Shown: in pieces, positions 27,416-34,320 of the stretch
Numbering within the stretch: position 1 is the first letter of the stretch
Layout: the number at the start of each line of letters is the position of its first letter
Source of the DNA: Methanolinea sp.
Lineage (GTDB): Archaea > Halobacteriota > Methanomicrobia > Methanomicrobiales > Methanospirillaceae
Length of the DNA stretch: 38,569 bases
Direction: 5' to 3'
NCBI GenBank assembly: GCA_018263335.1
Contig: JADFCY010000017.1
Location: forward strand, 1 to 38,569
Program-made: the position numbers and the translations under genes
Notes under the pieces: model-generated
What the model saw: only the letters and a program-made list of their open reading frames with translations
Databases searched by the model: none
Told to the model about the DNA's origin: nothing

Positions 27416-29136
27416 GCAGGGGGGAGGGATTCGAAGGTCATGGACCCCTCGACGAGGGCCCGGATGAGGTCAGGGAGGGTGGTGGTCGGTACGCGTACCT
27501 GGTCCATGCTGTCGCGGTCCCTGAGCGTCACCGTCCCGGTCTCGGGGGTCTCGTAATCGACAGTGACGGCAAATGGCGTCCCAATCTCGTCCTGCCTCCG
27601 GTAACGGCGCCCGATGGCCCCGGAGTCGTCGAACTCCGCCATGATCCCCCGTGCCTTGAGTGCGTTGACGATATCGAGTGCGATCCCGGGGAGCCCGTCG
27701 CGGTTCATCAGGGGGAAGACCGCCACCTGGATTGGCGCGATGCGCGGGGGAAGTCGCAATACGCGGCGTTCCTCGTCTTTTACTGTCTCCTCGGCATAGC
27801 GGTGCTCGAGCACCGCGTAGATCATCCGGTCTATGCCGTAACTCGGCTCGATCACGTGGGGTGTGACCTCCTCCCCGGGGATCTCGACCTCCTCCTCCCT
27901 GACCTGGTAGAGGTCAGGGGAGATGAAGACCTCCTCGCCATCGATGGTGATGGTGACCCCGTCCGGGCCGGGGACCGCGTCTGCGAGTGCGTCGGCGACC
28001 GCCTTGGCCTTCCCCCTGAACCTGGGGCCGAGTGCGCCCATGTTGGCGGCGACGCGCACCCTGCGCTCCTTCCGCGGGGCCTCGTACGGTATGAACACCG
28101 CAAATCGCTGCCCGCTCTGCTTCTCGTGCGCCTTTAAGTCGTAGTCAGTGCGATCCGCGATGCCCACGGTCTCAACCCAGCCGAACCGTTCCGAATAGAT
28201 CTCCGCGTCCCAGCAGTCCTCCGCGTAGTGGGCACGTTCGTCGGGGAGGTGCTGGCGGAAGCGGAGCTTCTCCGGGTCGACCCCGACGGTCACCAGAAGG
28301 TGGTGCGTGAGGGCAAGGTAATACGCCACGTACTGGTTGGCGATCAGTCCCCCACGCACTGCCTCATCCATGGTGGTCTCCAGTGCGGGGGTTCCTTCCT
28401 GCTGTTGGCGTATCCCGAGCAGGGGCATGCGGTACCCCGCATAACGGGAGAAGAACGGATGGTCCTTCTCATCGGGATGGACAAATATCTCCGCTTCTGC
28501 CTGGGTGAACTCCCGGAGGCGGATCATGCCCTGCCGGGGAGAGATCTCGTTCCTGTAGGACTTTCCGATCTGTACCACGCCGAACGGGAGCGTGTCGCGG
28601 TAGAACCGCAGGAGGCGCTGGAAATCGGTGAACATCCCCTGTGCGGTCTCAGGGCGGAGATAGCCCTTTCTCTGGGAACCCGGGCCAATAGATGTCTGGA
28701 ACATCAGGTTGAACAAAAAGACCTCGACCTTGCCGAGCACTTCCCCGCAGGCAGGGCAGGGAAGGGCAGAGAGCACGCGGGAGAGTTCACCGGTGTCCAT
28801 GGTCGAGGCCGCCGGGATCCCCTGCCCCTCCGCGATATGGTCGGCACGGAGGTACTCCCTGCAGTGGGGGCACTGGCACATCTTGTCAGAGAAACCCTTC
28901 ACGTGTCCCGAGGCGATGAAGACGTCCTCCTGCCCGATGGTGGGACACTCGATCTCGTAGTACCCTTCACGGACAACGTAGAATTCCCTCCACGTATTTT
29001 CGATCCGCCTCTTCATCATGGAGCCGAGGGGCCCGTAGTCGATGAAACCCGCTACCGAGCCATAACATTCGGACGCCGGCCAGATAAATCCCCTTCTCCT
29101 GGCCAGATCCATTATTTTATCGTATATATCGCTCAT
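27412..29136 (-). CDS. glyS: Glycyl-tRNA synthetase (archaeal/eukaryal homodimer type)
   Basis: The 574-aa class II enzyme charges tRNA-Gly. It has motif 1 around GPLGSMMKRRIENTW, motif 2 (YRNEISPRQGMIRLREFTQAE), motif 3 (EPSYGIDRMIYAVLEH) and a C-terminal anticodon-binding domain. Two CxxC pairs (CQCPHC, CPACG) may bind zinc. ATG 29136 is preferred over GTG 29142. A TATA-like AGATATAAG ends about 21 bp upstream, suggesting a short or absent leader. hef is coupled downstream. Confidence 0.95.
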   Translation of the reverse strand: MSDIYDKIMDLARRRGFIWPASECYGSVAGFIDYGPLGSMMKRRIENTWREFYVVREGYYEIECPTIGQEDVFIASGHVKGFSDKMCQCPHCREYLRADHIAEGQGIPAASTMDTGELSRVLSALPCPACGEVLGKVEVFLFNLMFQTSIGPGSQRKGYLRPETAQGMFTDFQRLLRFYRDTLPFGVVQIGKSYRNEISPRQGMIRLREFTQAEAEIFVHPDEKDHPFFSRYAGYRMPLLGIRQQQEGTPALETTMDEAVRGGLIANQYVAYYLALTHHLLVTVGVDPEKLRFRQHLPDERAHYAEDCWDAEIYSERFGWVETVGIADRTDYDLKAHEKQSGQRFAVFIPYEAPRKERRVRVAANMGALGPRFRGKAKAVADALADAVPGPDGVTITIDGEEVFISPDLYQVREEEVEIPGEEVTPHVIEPSYGIDRMIYAVLEHRYAEETVKDEERRVLRLPPRIAPIQVAVFPLMNRDGLPGIALDIVNALKARGIMAEFDDSGAIGRRYRRQDEIGTPFAVTVDYETPETGTVTLRDRDSMDQVRVPTTTLPDLIRALVEGSMTFESLPPA

Positions 29137-29297
29137 GGACACACTTCTCTCTTATATCTGGCGCTGGGGCCAGAAAAACTGTGCGGGAGGGCCCGTGTCG
29201 GCCAGGGGAGATCTCTATTCCGCATCAAGAGAAAGAACCCCCAAATGTCTGGATCTCCCTGCTCCAGCCTTCACGCAAGAGACCGAGGCAGAAGGAT

Positions 29298-29312
29298 AGT
29301 GTTATATATATT
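29298..29312 (+). promoter_or_regulatory. Promoter of the CMI4-like gene
   Basis: AGTGTTATATATATTG is a strong TATA box about 40-50 bp upstream of the start codon. It predicts a leader of about 15-20 nt with the ribosome site GAGGT. Confidence 0.6.
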
Positions 29313-29350
29313 GCTGGGTATCTTATTCGATAATTCACGAGCGAGGTTTC

Positions 29351-29959
29351 ATGCAGGACGACAAGAGAAAGAGAGAGCTGCTCCAGTTGTTCACCAATAT
29401 ATCAGGGAAAACAAAGATCGTGGAACCCATGAAAAAGATCCACGGGACCCTTCGGGACCGTGATGCCGTGGAGCGCGAGATCGCGCTGGTCATGCGGGAG
29501 ATTCTGGAACAGGGTTTTTTTAAGACAAAACTCAAGCCCATCCAGCTGGCAAGGCTTGTATCTGCCTATTACGCGGGGAAGAACGATACCGAGATCGCCC
29601 GGGAGCTTGGGGACGAGAAACTTTCAAAGACGGTTGCCCGTGCCAGGGTGAGGCTCAAGCTCTTCCGCGAACTGGACTTCAAGATGCCGTTTGACCAGGA
29701 CCGGATGGAGGATCTCCTCCTGTCAGGCAAGACGATGAAGGAGGTGAGCGAGGACCTCGGCGTCAGCCCGTCCACGCTTCGGGAATACCGGCACGTGATC
29801 GAGCAGAGGGACGATGTCACGATCGATCCCTTCCTCGAGCGGATCAAGGACGTGATGGAGGACAGGGACCTCTCCGAGCAGATGACCAGGAGCGCCACGA
29901 AGGACAGCCTCGGCGAAGCAATCGACATCACCGAGGCAGAGATGATCGACGTCACCTGA
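29351..29959 (+). CDS. Conditioned medium-induced protein 4 (CMI4)-like DNA-binding protein
   Basis: The 202-aa protein has two helix-turn-helix-like units: AYYAGKNDTEIARELGDEKL followed by a recognition helix, and LSGKTMKEVSEDLGVSPSTLREY. The pattern DRDAVEREIALVMREILEQ with a following FxTKL resembles the archaeal family named after the haloarchaeal conditioned medium-induced protein 4. Its role is probably regulatory, but targets are unknown. It is preceded by a strong promoter and stands divergent to glyS. Confidence 0.75.
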   Translation: MQDDKRKRELLQLFTNISGKTKIVEPMKKIHGTLRDRDAVEREIALVMREILEQGFFKTKLKPIQLARLVSAYYAGKNDTEIARELGDEKLSKTVARARVRLKLFRELDFKMPFDQDRMEDLLLSGKTMKEVSEDLGVSPSTLREYRHVIEQRDDVTIDPFLERIKDVMEDRDLSEQMTRSATKDSLGEAIDITEAEMIDVT

Positions 29960-30029
29960 TCATTCCGATACCCTTTTTTTCCTCCGCTTCCCCAATATCC
30001 CTCACTGGGTCATAGAGGAAGGAACCAAG

Positions 30030-30683
30030 ATGAAACTCACGTGGTTCGGACATTCCTGCGTGCTCCTGCAGGGCAGCAAAAACGTGCTCATCGACCCGTT
30101 CGTCCCTGACGGCGCCGTCGATGCGGAACCGGACGTGGTAGCGGTCACCCACGGGCATTCCGATCACATGGGGAACGCGGCGTCATATGGGGTGACGGTG
30201 GTCGCCATCAATGAAGTGGCAAAATACCTCCGGACGAAGGGTGTCGATGCCGAGGCCATGAACATCGGGGGCACGATCGAGGTGAAAGGAGTGCGGATCA
30301 CCATGACCCCTGCCCTCCACTCTGCGTGGATAGAGGAGGCGGGTATCGGGTGCAACGGGGGGTGTGCGGCGGGTTTTGTCATTCGAATGGACAATAAGGC
30401 CGTGTACCATGCCGGCGATACGGCACTCTTCTCGGACATGTCCCTGATTGGGGAGCTCTACCACCCCGATCTTGCCCTCCTCCCCATCGGGGGAAGGTTC
30501 ACGATGGGCCCCGAGGAGGCGATGGTCGCGGCCCGGTTCATCGGTGCGCCGCTGGTCATCCCGATCCACTACAACACCTGGCCCCCAATCGTTCAGGACC
30601 CTTCGGCGTTTAAGCAGGCGCTCGAAAGGACCACCGACTGCAGGGTCTGTATCCTCGCCCCGGGAGAATCAACCACGCTCTGA
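30030..30683 (+). CDS. UPF0173 metallo-beta-lactamase-fold hydrolase
   Basis: The 217-aa protein starts MKLTWFGHSCVLL and carries the metal-binding THGHSDHMG motif, HSAWIEEAG, the YHAGDTALFSDM segment and a late His (IPIHYNTWP), all typical of UPF0173. The substrate is unknown. GGAACC-like sequence before the ATG is a weak ribosome site. Confidence 0.92.
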   Translation: MKLTWFGHSCVLLQGSKNVLIDPFVPDGAVDAEPDVVAVTHGHSDHMGNAASYGVTVVAINEVAKYLRTKGVDAEAMNIGGTIEVKGVRITMTPALHSAWIEEAGIGCNGGCAAGFVIRMDNKAVYHAGDTALFSDMSLIGELYHPDLALLPIGGRFTMGPEEAMVAARFIGAPLVIPIHYNTWPPIVQDPSAFKQALERTTDCRVCILAPGESTTL

Positions 30684-30743
30684 AAAGACCATCCCTGACG
30701 AGGGTATGGGGAGCATTCGCCCCGGCTCGCACCCCTGTGCATG

Positions 30744-30757
30744 TGCATTTTTTTTGT
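30744..30757 (+). terminator. T-tract after the UPF0173 gene
   Basis: GCATTTTTTTTGTG follows the UPF0173 gene by about 65 bp and precedes the microprotein promoter. Confidence 0.5.
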
Positions 30758-30840
30758 GAACCAGGTTGGAGGGGACGCCTCGTCAGATACCCTTATATTG
30801 TCATACTTGAATGTTGATCCATGGAAGAGTGTGTGTAACG

Positions 30841-30927
30841 ATGGAACTTGACGGGAAAACAGTGATTGGTGCAGGCGTTGTACTATTTGTGATCGTGGTC
30901 GGGATTTGGTACATGTTCATCAAGTGA
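30841..30927 (+). CDS. 28-aa single-span membrane microprotein
   Basis: ATG 30841 opens a 28-residue ORF: a short acidic/basic head (MELDGKT), a continuous hydrophobic helix (VIGAGVVLFVIVVGIWY), and a short tail MFIK. The charge pattern suits one membrane span with the C-terminal Lys outside the bilayer. A TATA element (CCTTATATTG, 30791-30800) lies 40-50 bp upstream, and a T-tract (CCTTTTTTTTTC-like, about 30977-30986) lies downstream. It thus has its own transcription unit. A 5-codon ORF (30821-30838) precedes it. I know no family for it. Confidence 0.55.
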   Translation: MELDGKTVIGAGVVLFVIVVGIWYMFIK

Positions 30928-31166
30928 GGGAAGAGTAACAGATCCCATTCGAAGAACAACGCTGCTTTTCATCCACCTTTTTTTTCATCCACTACCCCTG
31001 CAACCCGCGTTTCTTGCGATTCCCACAAGGGCCTGCGCAGAATCCCCGCATAGGTATCACCTTCCCGGCATATGTGTCTGGGAATTGTAACCAATAACCA
31101 ACTAATAGTAAAATATATTTAACAATATGTTAAACTCAATAAGCATATGCACGTGATAGCAGGTGA
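30928..31166. other. Intergenic region with terminator, palindrome and promoter
   Basis: This stretch holds the T-tract ending the microprotein transcript (about 30978-30986). Near its right end lies an AT-rich promoter (AAAATATATTTAAC) overlapping a perfect inverted repeat TTTAACA-ATA-TGTTAAA (31117-31133), just upstream of the CotH-like remnant. No other gene is seen. Confidence 0.4.
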
Positions 31167-31452
31167 ATGCATATCCGGAAGGAGGCCCTCGTGATTCTCC
31201 ACACTGGCTCTTATGCACGCGATATTCACGTTCTACAACTGCATGACCGCGCAGGTGCGAACGCAGCGAATGGTAAAGCAACCTCCCTGGCAGAAGGGAT
31301 AGACATGTCCGATTCGGCCCATAGCAGCAAGGCAGACCCCGATTACGAGGTGGTCTTTCCCGTCGACCGGGTCAATGTCATGACGATCACCATTAGCCCG
31401 GAACACTGGATTGAGATGTATGAAAACATGACGGAACTGGACGGAGAGTTCG
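31167..31452 (+). pseudogene. CotH kinase-like protein, 5' fragment
   Basis: Residues about 55-96 read DPDYEVVFPVDRVNVMTITI, then SPEHWIEMYENMTELDGEFG. This matches the start of the CotH (spore coat protein H) kinase domain found in many secreted archaeal proteins. The N-terminal 50 residues lack a clear signal peptide and look degraded. At about 31450 the similarity stops and the frame runs into reverse-strand transposase sequence, ending at a stop at 31517. The kinase catalytic part is gone, so this is a remnant. Confidence 0.6.
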
Positions 31453-31749
31453 GTACAAACTACGGTCAGATACCTTCCCTTCGAACCCGAATGTCTCGAG
31501 TAGATCTTCTGGAGTAAAGTCCAGTATCTCGTTCACGGACACTGACTGATCGAGTTTGTTGTTGATCAGGAGTTTCACGGTCGGTATGAAGGTCTGACTG
31601 CGGCCACCGAGTCCCCCTAAAATCGAGTCGAAGAAATTGGTTTGGGCATCAATTTTATCGATCAGCGTCACATTACCTAGTGAGAAGGTCACGTTTTTTT
31701 CTTCATTAAATTCTGTAAACGTTACCTTCTCATTTCTCTTCTGGCGAAG
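31444..31749 (-). pseudogene. Transposase N-terminal fragment (IS1634/IS4-like)
   Basis: The minus-strand frame encodes a transposase-like N-terminus: VTFSLGNVTLIDKID, GGRSQTFIPTVKLLINNKL, VSVNEILDFTPEDLLETFGF and VSDRSLYRTL. This resembles IS1634-type elements of methanogens. It breaks off at about 31444 where CotH sequence begins. The frame is open upstream to 31749 but has no ATG. Neither the catalytic DDE part nor both inverted ends are present, so the element is dead. Confidence 0.65.
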
Positions 31750-31761
31750 TCAGGTAGACAA

Positions 31762-31803
31762 GAGAACATGAGGGGTGATAAAAAAGCCTCTTCTCTTTTT
31801 AGG
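31762..31803 (+). repeat. Copy of the terminator that follows the second secreted paralog
   Basis: GAGGGGTGATAAAAAAGCCTC at 31770-31790 is identical to 34231-34251. Both are followed by a T-rich end (TTCTCTTTTT here). The second site is the natural terminator of the secreted paralog at 33210-34205. Its presence here, without a gene before it, suggests a lost or moved third copy. Confidence 0.65.
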
Positions 31804-31900
31804 TGTTCTCGTGGTTTACTACATCGAATGAGAAGGAATATAATTCCTGGAGAACTGTATGGAAGAACGCAAAATTCGCAAACATCTTCTCATATTAGTT

Positions 31901-31955
31901 ATAAATAAATATATCTTCAATTCTAATTCCCATTAATGCTGAAAAATTTCAGCAT
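31901..31955 (+). promoter_or_regulatory. Promoter and 5' hairpin of secreted paralog 1
   Basis: A TATA region (TTATAAATAAATATATC, about 31899-31915) is followed by CAATTCTAA and then a perfect inverted repeat, AATGCTGAAA-AA-TTTCAGCATT (31935-31956). Transcription should start about at the hairpin, so the stem would cap the mRNA 5' end. The ribosome site GGAGTGA follows 9 nt after the hairpin. Confidence 0.6.
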
Positions 31956-31974
31956 TCACTGTAGGAGTGATGCA

Positions 31975-32964
31975 ATGAAAAAACTCATATTTGCGATTAT
32001 CAGCATATCTGTCCTTATCGTAGGACTGGCAATGGCAGCCGACCCGATCAACGCGACCACCGAGACCCAGGGTATCTCGACCACCACTGGTACGGTAGTC
32101 CTCGGGACCATGACCAACTCGGAGACCATTGTGTTTACCGGGTCCACTATGGATATCAGGGACAACCCGCCACTTGGTGCACGCTATGGTGATTGGCTCT
32201 GGGCAGCCGAGGGTCCCAATAACATATGGGTTATTGGGGAAGATGACGGTGATGTATATATTTCCTTACCCGAGCGCCAGGCGGTGATGTCCTATACCGA
32301 GTCTGTCCTCGCTGACAACGGGTACACCGAGTTCAACGAGATGCAATCGATGGACACTGGCAACAAGGTGGTAAACCAGGACAACTTCAAGTCAACCGAA
32401 CAGTTCGACTATGTTGCGTTCAGCGATGCGATGGGCAGGGCAACAACCTCCGAGAGCCTCCTGCTCGACCTGGTGAGCCAGGGATCGCTCGCTGATGACC
32501 GGTTCATTTGTCCGTTCGCCACGGGAGACAATGGTATTATCCCACCGTACTGCAACGTCTACGAGATGGGCTCCTCCTTCACCGGAAGCCAGGTCTCCGA
32601 GATCACCCAGGCCAACACGAACTTTATCGCGAAGTCCGCGGATGTCCCGACTGAGGCCGCTTACTCTATCGGCCTGTCAGGAACCGGCTCTGCAGCTGCA
32701 TGGATTAACACCCATGTCATGGAAGGCAGAACTGCTGGAGTATACTATGGTGATTACTGGGATACGGGTTATCCGGAGCATCATTTCTGGAACTATGACA
32801 TGAATACTGGATGGATTCACACTTATAATGTAAATGATGTAGTTGGAGGATCCGGCTTCATGCAGGGCGTCGACCTTGTGTATAAGGAGAAGACCACCGC
32901 GTCCGGAGTGATCGAAGCGTTCAGCAAGTCGATGGCAGTCCAGGACGGCGTGCGCCGGCTGTAG
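31975..32964 (+). CDS. Secreted paralog 1 with two variable segments
   Basis: The 329-aa protein has a clear Sec signal peptide (MKKLIFAIIS...GLAMA, cut before ADP) and no membrane anchor or PGF-CTERM tail. Residues 97-255 and 294-329 are almost identical to the neighbour gene product. Residues 70-96 and 256-293 are unrelated between the two, and both are rich in Tyr, Trp, Gly, Asp and Asn. Two Cys (CPFATGDNGIIPPYC, residues 179 and 193) may form a disulfide. ATG 31975 has GGAGTGA 5 nt upstream. I do not recognise the family. A surface or extracellular binding protein is an inference. Confidence 0.8.
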   Translation: MKKLIFAIISISVLIVGLAMAADPINATTETQGISTTTGTVVLGTMTNSETIVFTGSTMDIRDNPPLGARYGDWLWAAEGPNNIWVIGEDDGDVYISLPERQAVMSYTESVLADNGYTEFNEMQSMDTGNKVVNQDNFKSTEQFDYVAFSDAMGRATTSESLLLDLVSQGSLADDRFICPFATGDNGIIPPYCNVYEMGSSFTGSQVSEITQANTNFIAKSADVPTEAAYSIGLSGTGSAAAWINTHVMEGRTAGVYYGDYWDTGYPEHHFWNYDMNTGWIHTYNVNDVVGGSGFMQGVDLVYKEKTTASGVIEAFSKSMAVQDGVRRL

Positions 32965-32990
32965 AAACCAGTGTTGACCGATGAGCAAAA

Positions 32991-33031
32991 GGGGCATACG
33001 AAAGCCCCAATCCATTTTCTACGCATTTTTT
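32991..33031 (+). terminator. Terminator of secreted paralog 1
   Basis: GGGGC-ATACGAAA-GCCCC (32991-33008) is a strong 5-bp stem. It is followed by T-rich sequence ending in ATTTTTTTG. It is unlike the terminator of paralog 2. Confidence 0.65.
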
Positions 33032-33139
33032 TGTGTGGTTCGTTCTTATATGGGAAAAAAAGCTCTTCACCGAATGGACTAGGGGAAGTGGGGAGAAAAC
33101 GAGGGCAATACCATCATCTCTCTCCAGAAAAATTGCGGA

Positions 33140-33196
33140 ATTTTAATATAGTCAATTCTAAGAGTGTATTTTCATACTGATTTATTCAGTATGAAA
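33140..33196 (+). promoter_or_regulatory. Promoter and 5' hairpin of secreted paralog 2
   Basis: A TATA element (TTTTAATATAG, about 33140-33151) is followed by CAATTCTAA and then a perfect 11-bp hairpin, TTTCATACTGA-TTTAT-TCAGTATGAAA (33170-33196). The layout equals that of paralog 1, but the stem sequence is different. The ribosome site AGGAGGGA begins 3 nt after the hairpin. Confidence 0.65.
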
Positions 33197-33209
33197 TGTA
33201 GGAGGGATA

Positions 33210-34205
33210 ATGAAAAAAATTGTCCGTATTGTCCTTATCCTTGCCGTCCTCATCGTAGGAATGGCAATGGCGGCCGATCCAATCAACGCGACCACGGAGA
33301 CCCAGGGGATCTCCACCACTATGGGAGTAGTCGTGATGGGCACGATGACAAACTCCGAGTCTGTCGTGATGACCATATCCACCATGGATTTGCGTGACAA
33401 CCCGCCGTTGGGTGCGTTAGGGAACACTCCGGCATATGACGGAGGAGGCTTCTTACCCGGTCTGAATCCAAGTAATCACTGGGCTGACTTTACGTATGGG
33501 CCGGGTATTGAGTTGTTTTCATTACCCGAGCGCCAGGCGGTGATGTCCTATAGCGAGTCTGTCCTCGCTGACAACGGGTACACCGAGTTCAACGAGATGC
33601 AGTCTATGGACACCGGCAACAAGGTGGTGAACCAGGACAACTTCAAGTCGACCGAGCAGTTCGACTATGTCGCGTTCAGTGATGCCATGGGAAGGGCAAC
33701 CACTTCCGAGAGCCTCCTGCTCGACCTGGTGAGCCAGGGATCGCTCGCTGCTGACCGGTTCATTTGTCCGTTCGCCACGGGAGACAATGGTATCATCCCA
33801 CCGTACTGCAACGTCTACGAGATGGGCTCCTCCTTCACCGGAAGCCAGGTCTCCGAGATCACCCAGGCCAACACGAACTTCATCGCAAAGTCCGCGGATG
33901 TCCCGACTGAGGCCGCTTACTCTATCGGCCTGTCAGGAACCGGCTCTGCAGCTGCGTGGATCAACACCCATGTCATGGAGGGCAGGACTGCTGGATATTG
34001 GCCTTACGAAGATTTTGGTGGTTCCGGTATTTTATTCTGGAACTACGATACCGGTGATGGCGCCATTCCATATTTGGGAGGAAATGGGAGGACCGGCTTC
34101 ATGCAGGGCGTTGACCTGGTCTACAAGGAGAAGACCACCGCATCCGGTGTGATCGAAGCGTTCAGCAAGTCGATGGCAATCCAGGACGGCGTTCGCCGGC
34201 TGTAA
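33210..34205 (+). CDS. Secreted paralog 2 with two variable segments
   Basis: The 331-aa protein shares the signal peptide type (ending AMAADP), the motif PINATTETQGISTT and the whole scaffold with paralog 1. Over 159 shared central residues (104-262 here) I count only two substitutions (T to S, D to A), while most DNA differences are silent. Residues 70-103 and 263-295 are replaced by different Tyr/Trp/Gly/Asp-rich sequence. The two Cys of the scaffold are kept. ATG 33210 has AGGAGGGA just upstream. The family and function are unknown. Confidence 0.8.
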   Translation: MKKIVRIVLILAVLIVGMAMAADPINATTETQGISTTMGVVVMGTMTNSESVVMTISTMDLRDNPPLGALGNTPAYDGGGFLPGLNPSNHWADFTYGPGIELFSLPERQAVMSYSESVLADNGYTEFNEMQSMDTGNKVVNQDNFKSTEQFDYVAFSDAMGRATTSESLLLDLVSQGSLAADRFICPFATGDNGIIPPYCNVYEMGSSFTGSQVSEITQANTNFIAKSADVPTEAAYSIGLSGTGSAAAWINTHVMEGRTAGYWPYEDFGGSGILFWNYDTGDGAIPYLGGNGRTGFMQGVDLVYKEKTTASGVIEAFSKSMAIQDGVRRL

Positions 34206-34230
34206 CCTTTCAGTAGCGAGAGAAGAACAC

Positions 34231-34262
34231 GAGGGGTGATAAAAAAGCCTCTCCTCTTTTTT
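34231..34262 (+). terminator. Terminator of secreted paralog 2
   Basis: GAGG-GGTGATAAAAAAG-CCTC followed by TCCTCTTTTTT. The same 21-bp core occurs at 31770-31790. Confidence 0.6.
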
Positions 34263-34295
34263 CAAAAGATCAGATGACCAGTGTATAAAGCGTCA

Positions 34296-34303
34296 ATAAA
34301 AAA
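34296..34303 (-). terminator. T-tract after fae-hps
   Basis: On the minus strand ACATTTTTTTATTG follows the fae-hps stop by about 20 nt. Confidence 0.5.
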
Positions 34304-34320
34304 ATGTGGGTCCTGAAAGA

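Noticed and set aside
28228-29463. 411-aa plus-strand ORF across glyS
   Set aside because: It is antisense to glyS with no recognisable motif, and typical for GC-rich shadow frames.
31444-31800. Complete insertion sequence
   Set aside because: Only the transposase N-terminus is present. The catalytic part and paired inverted ends are missing.
31975-34205. Diversity-generating retroelement acting on the variable segments
   Set aside because: No reverse transcriptase or template repeat is seen in the window, and the segments differ in length and at all bases rather than at adenines only.
31975-34205. PGF-CTERM substrates for the archaeosortase
   Set aside because: Both paralogs end in DGVRRL without a PGF motif, membrane helix or basic tail of the expected kind.
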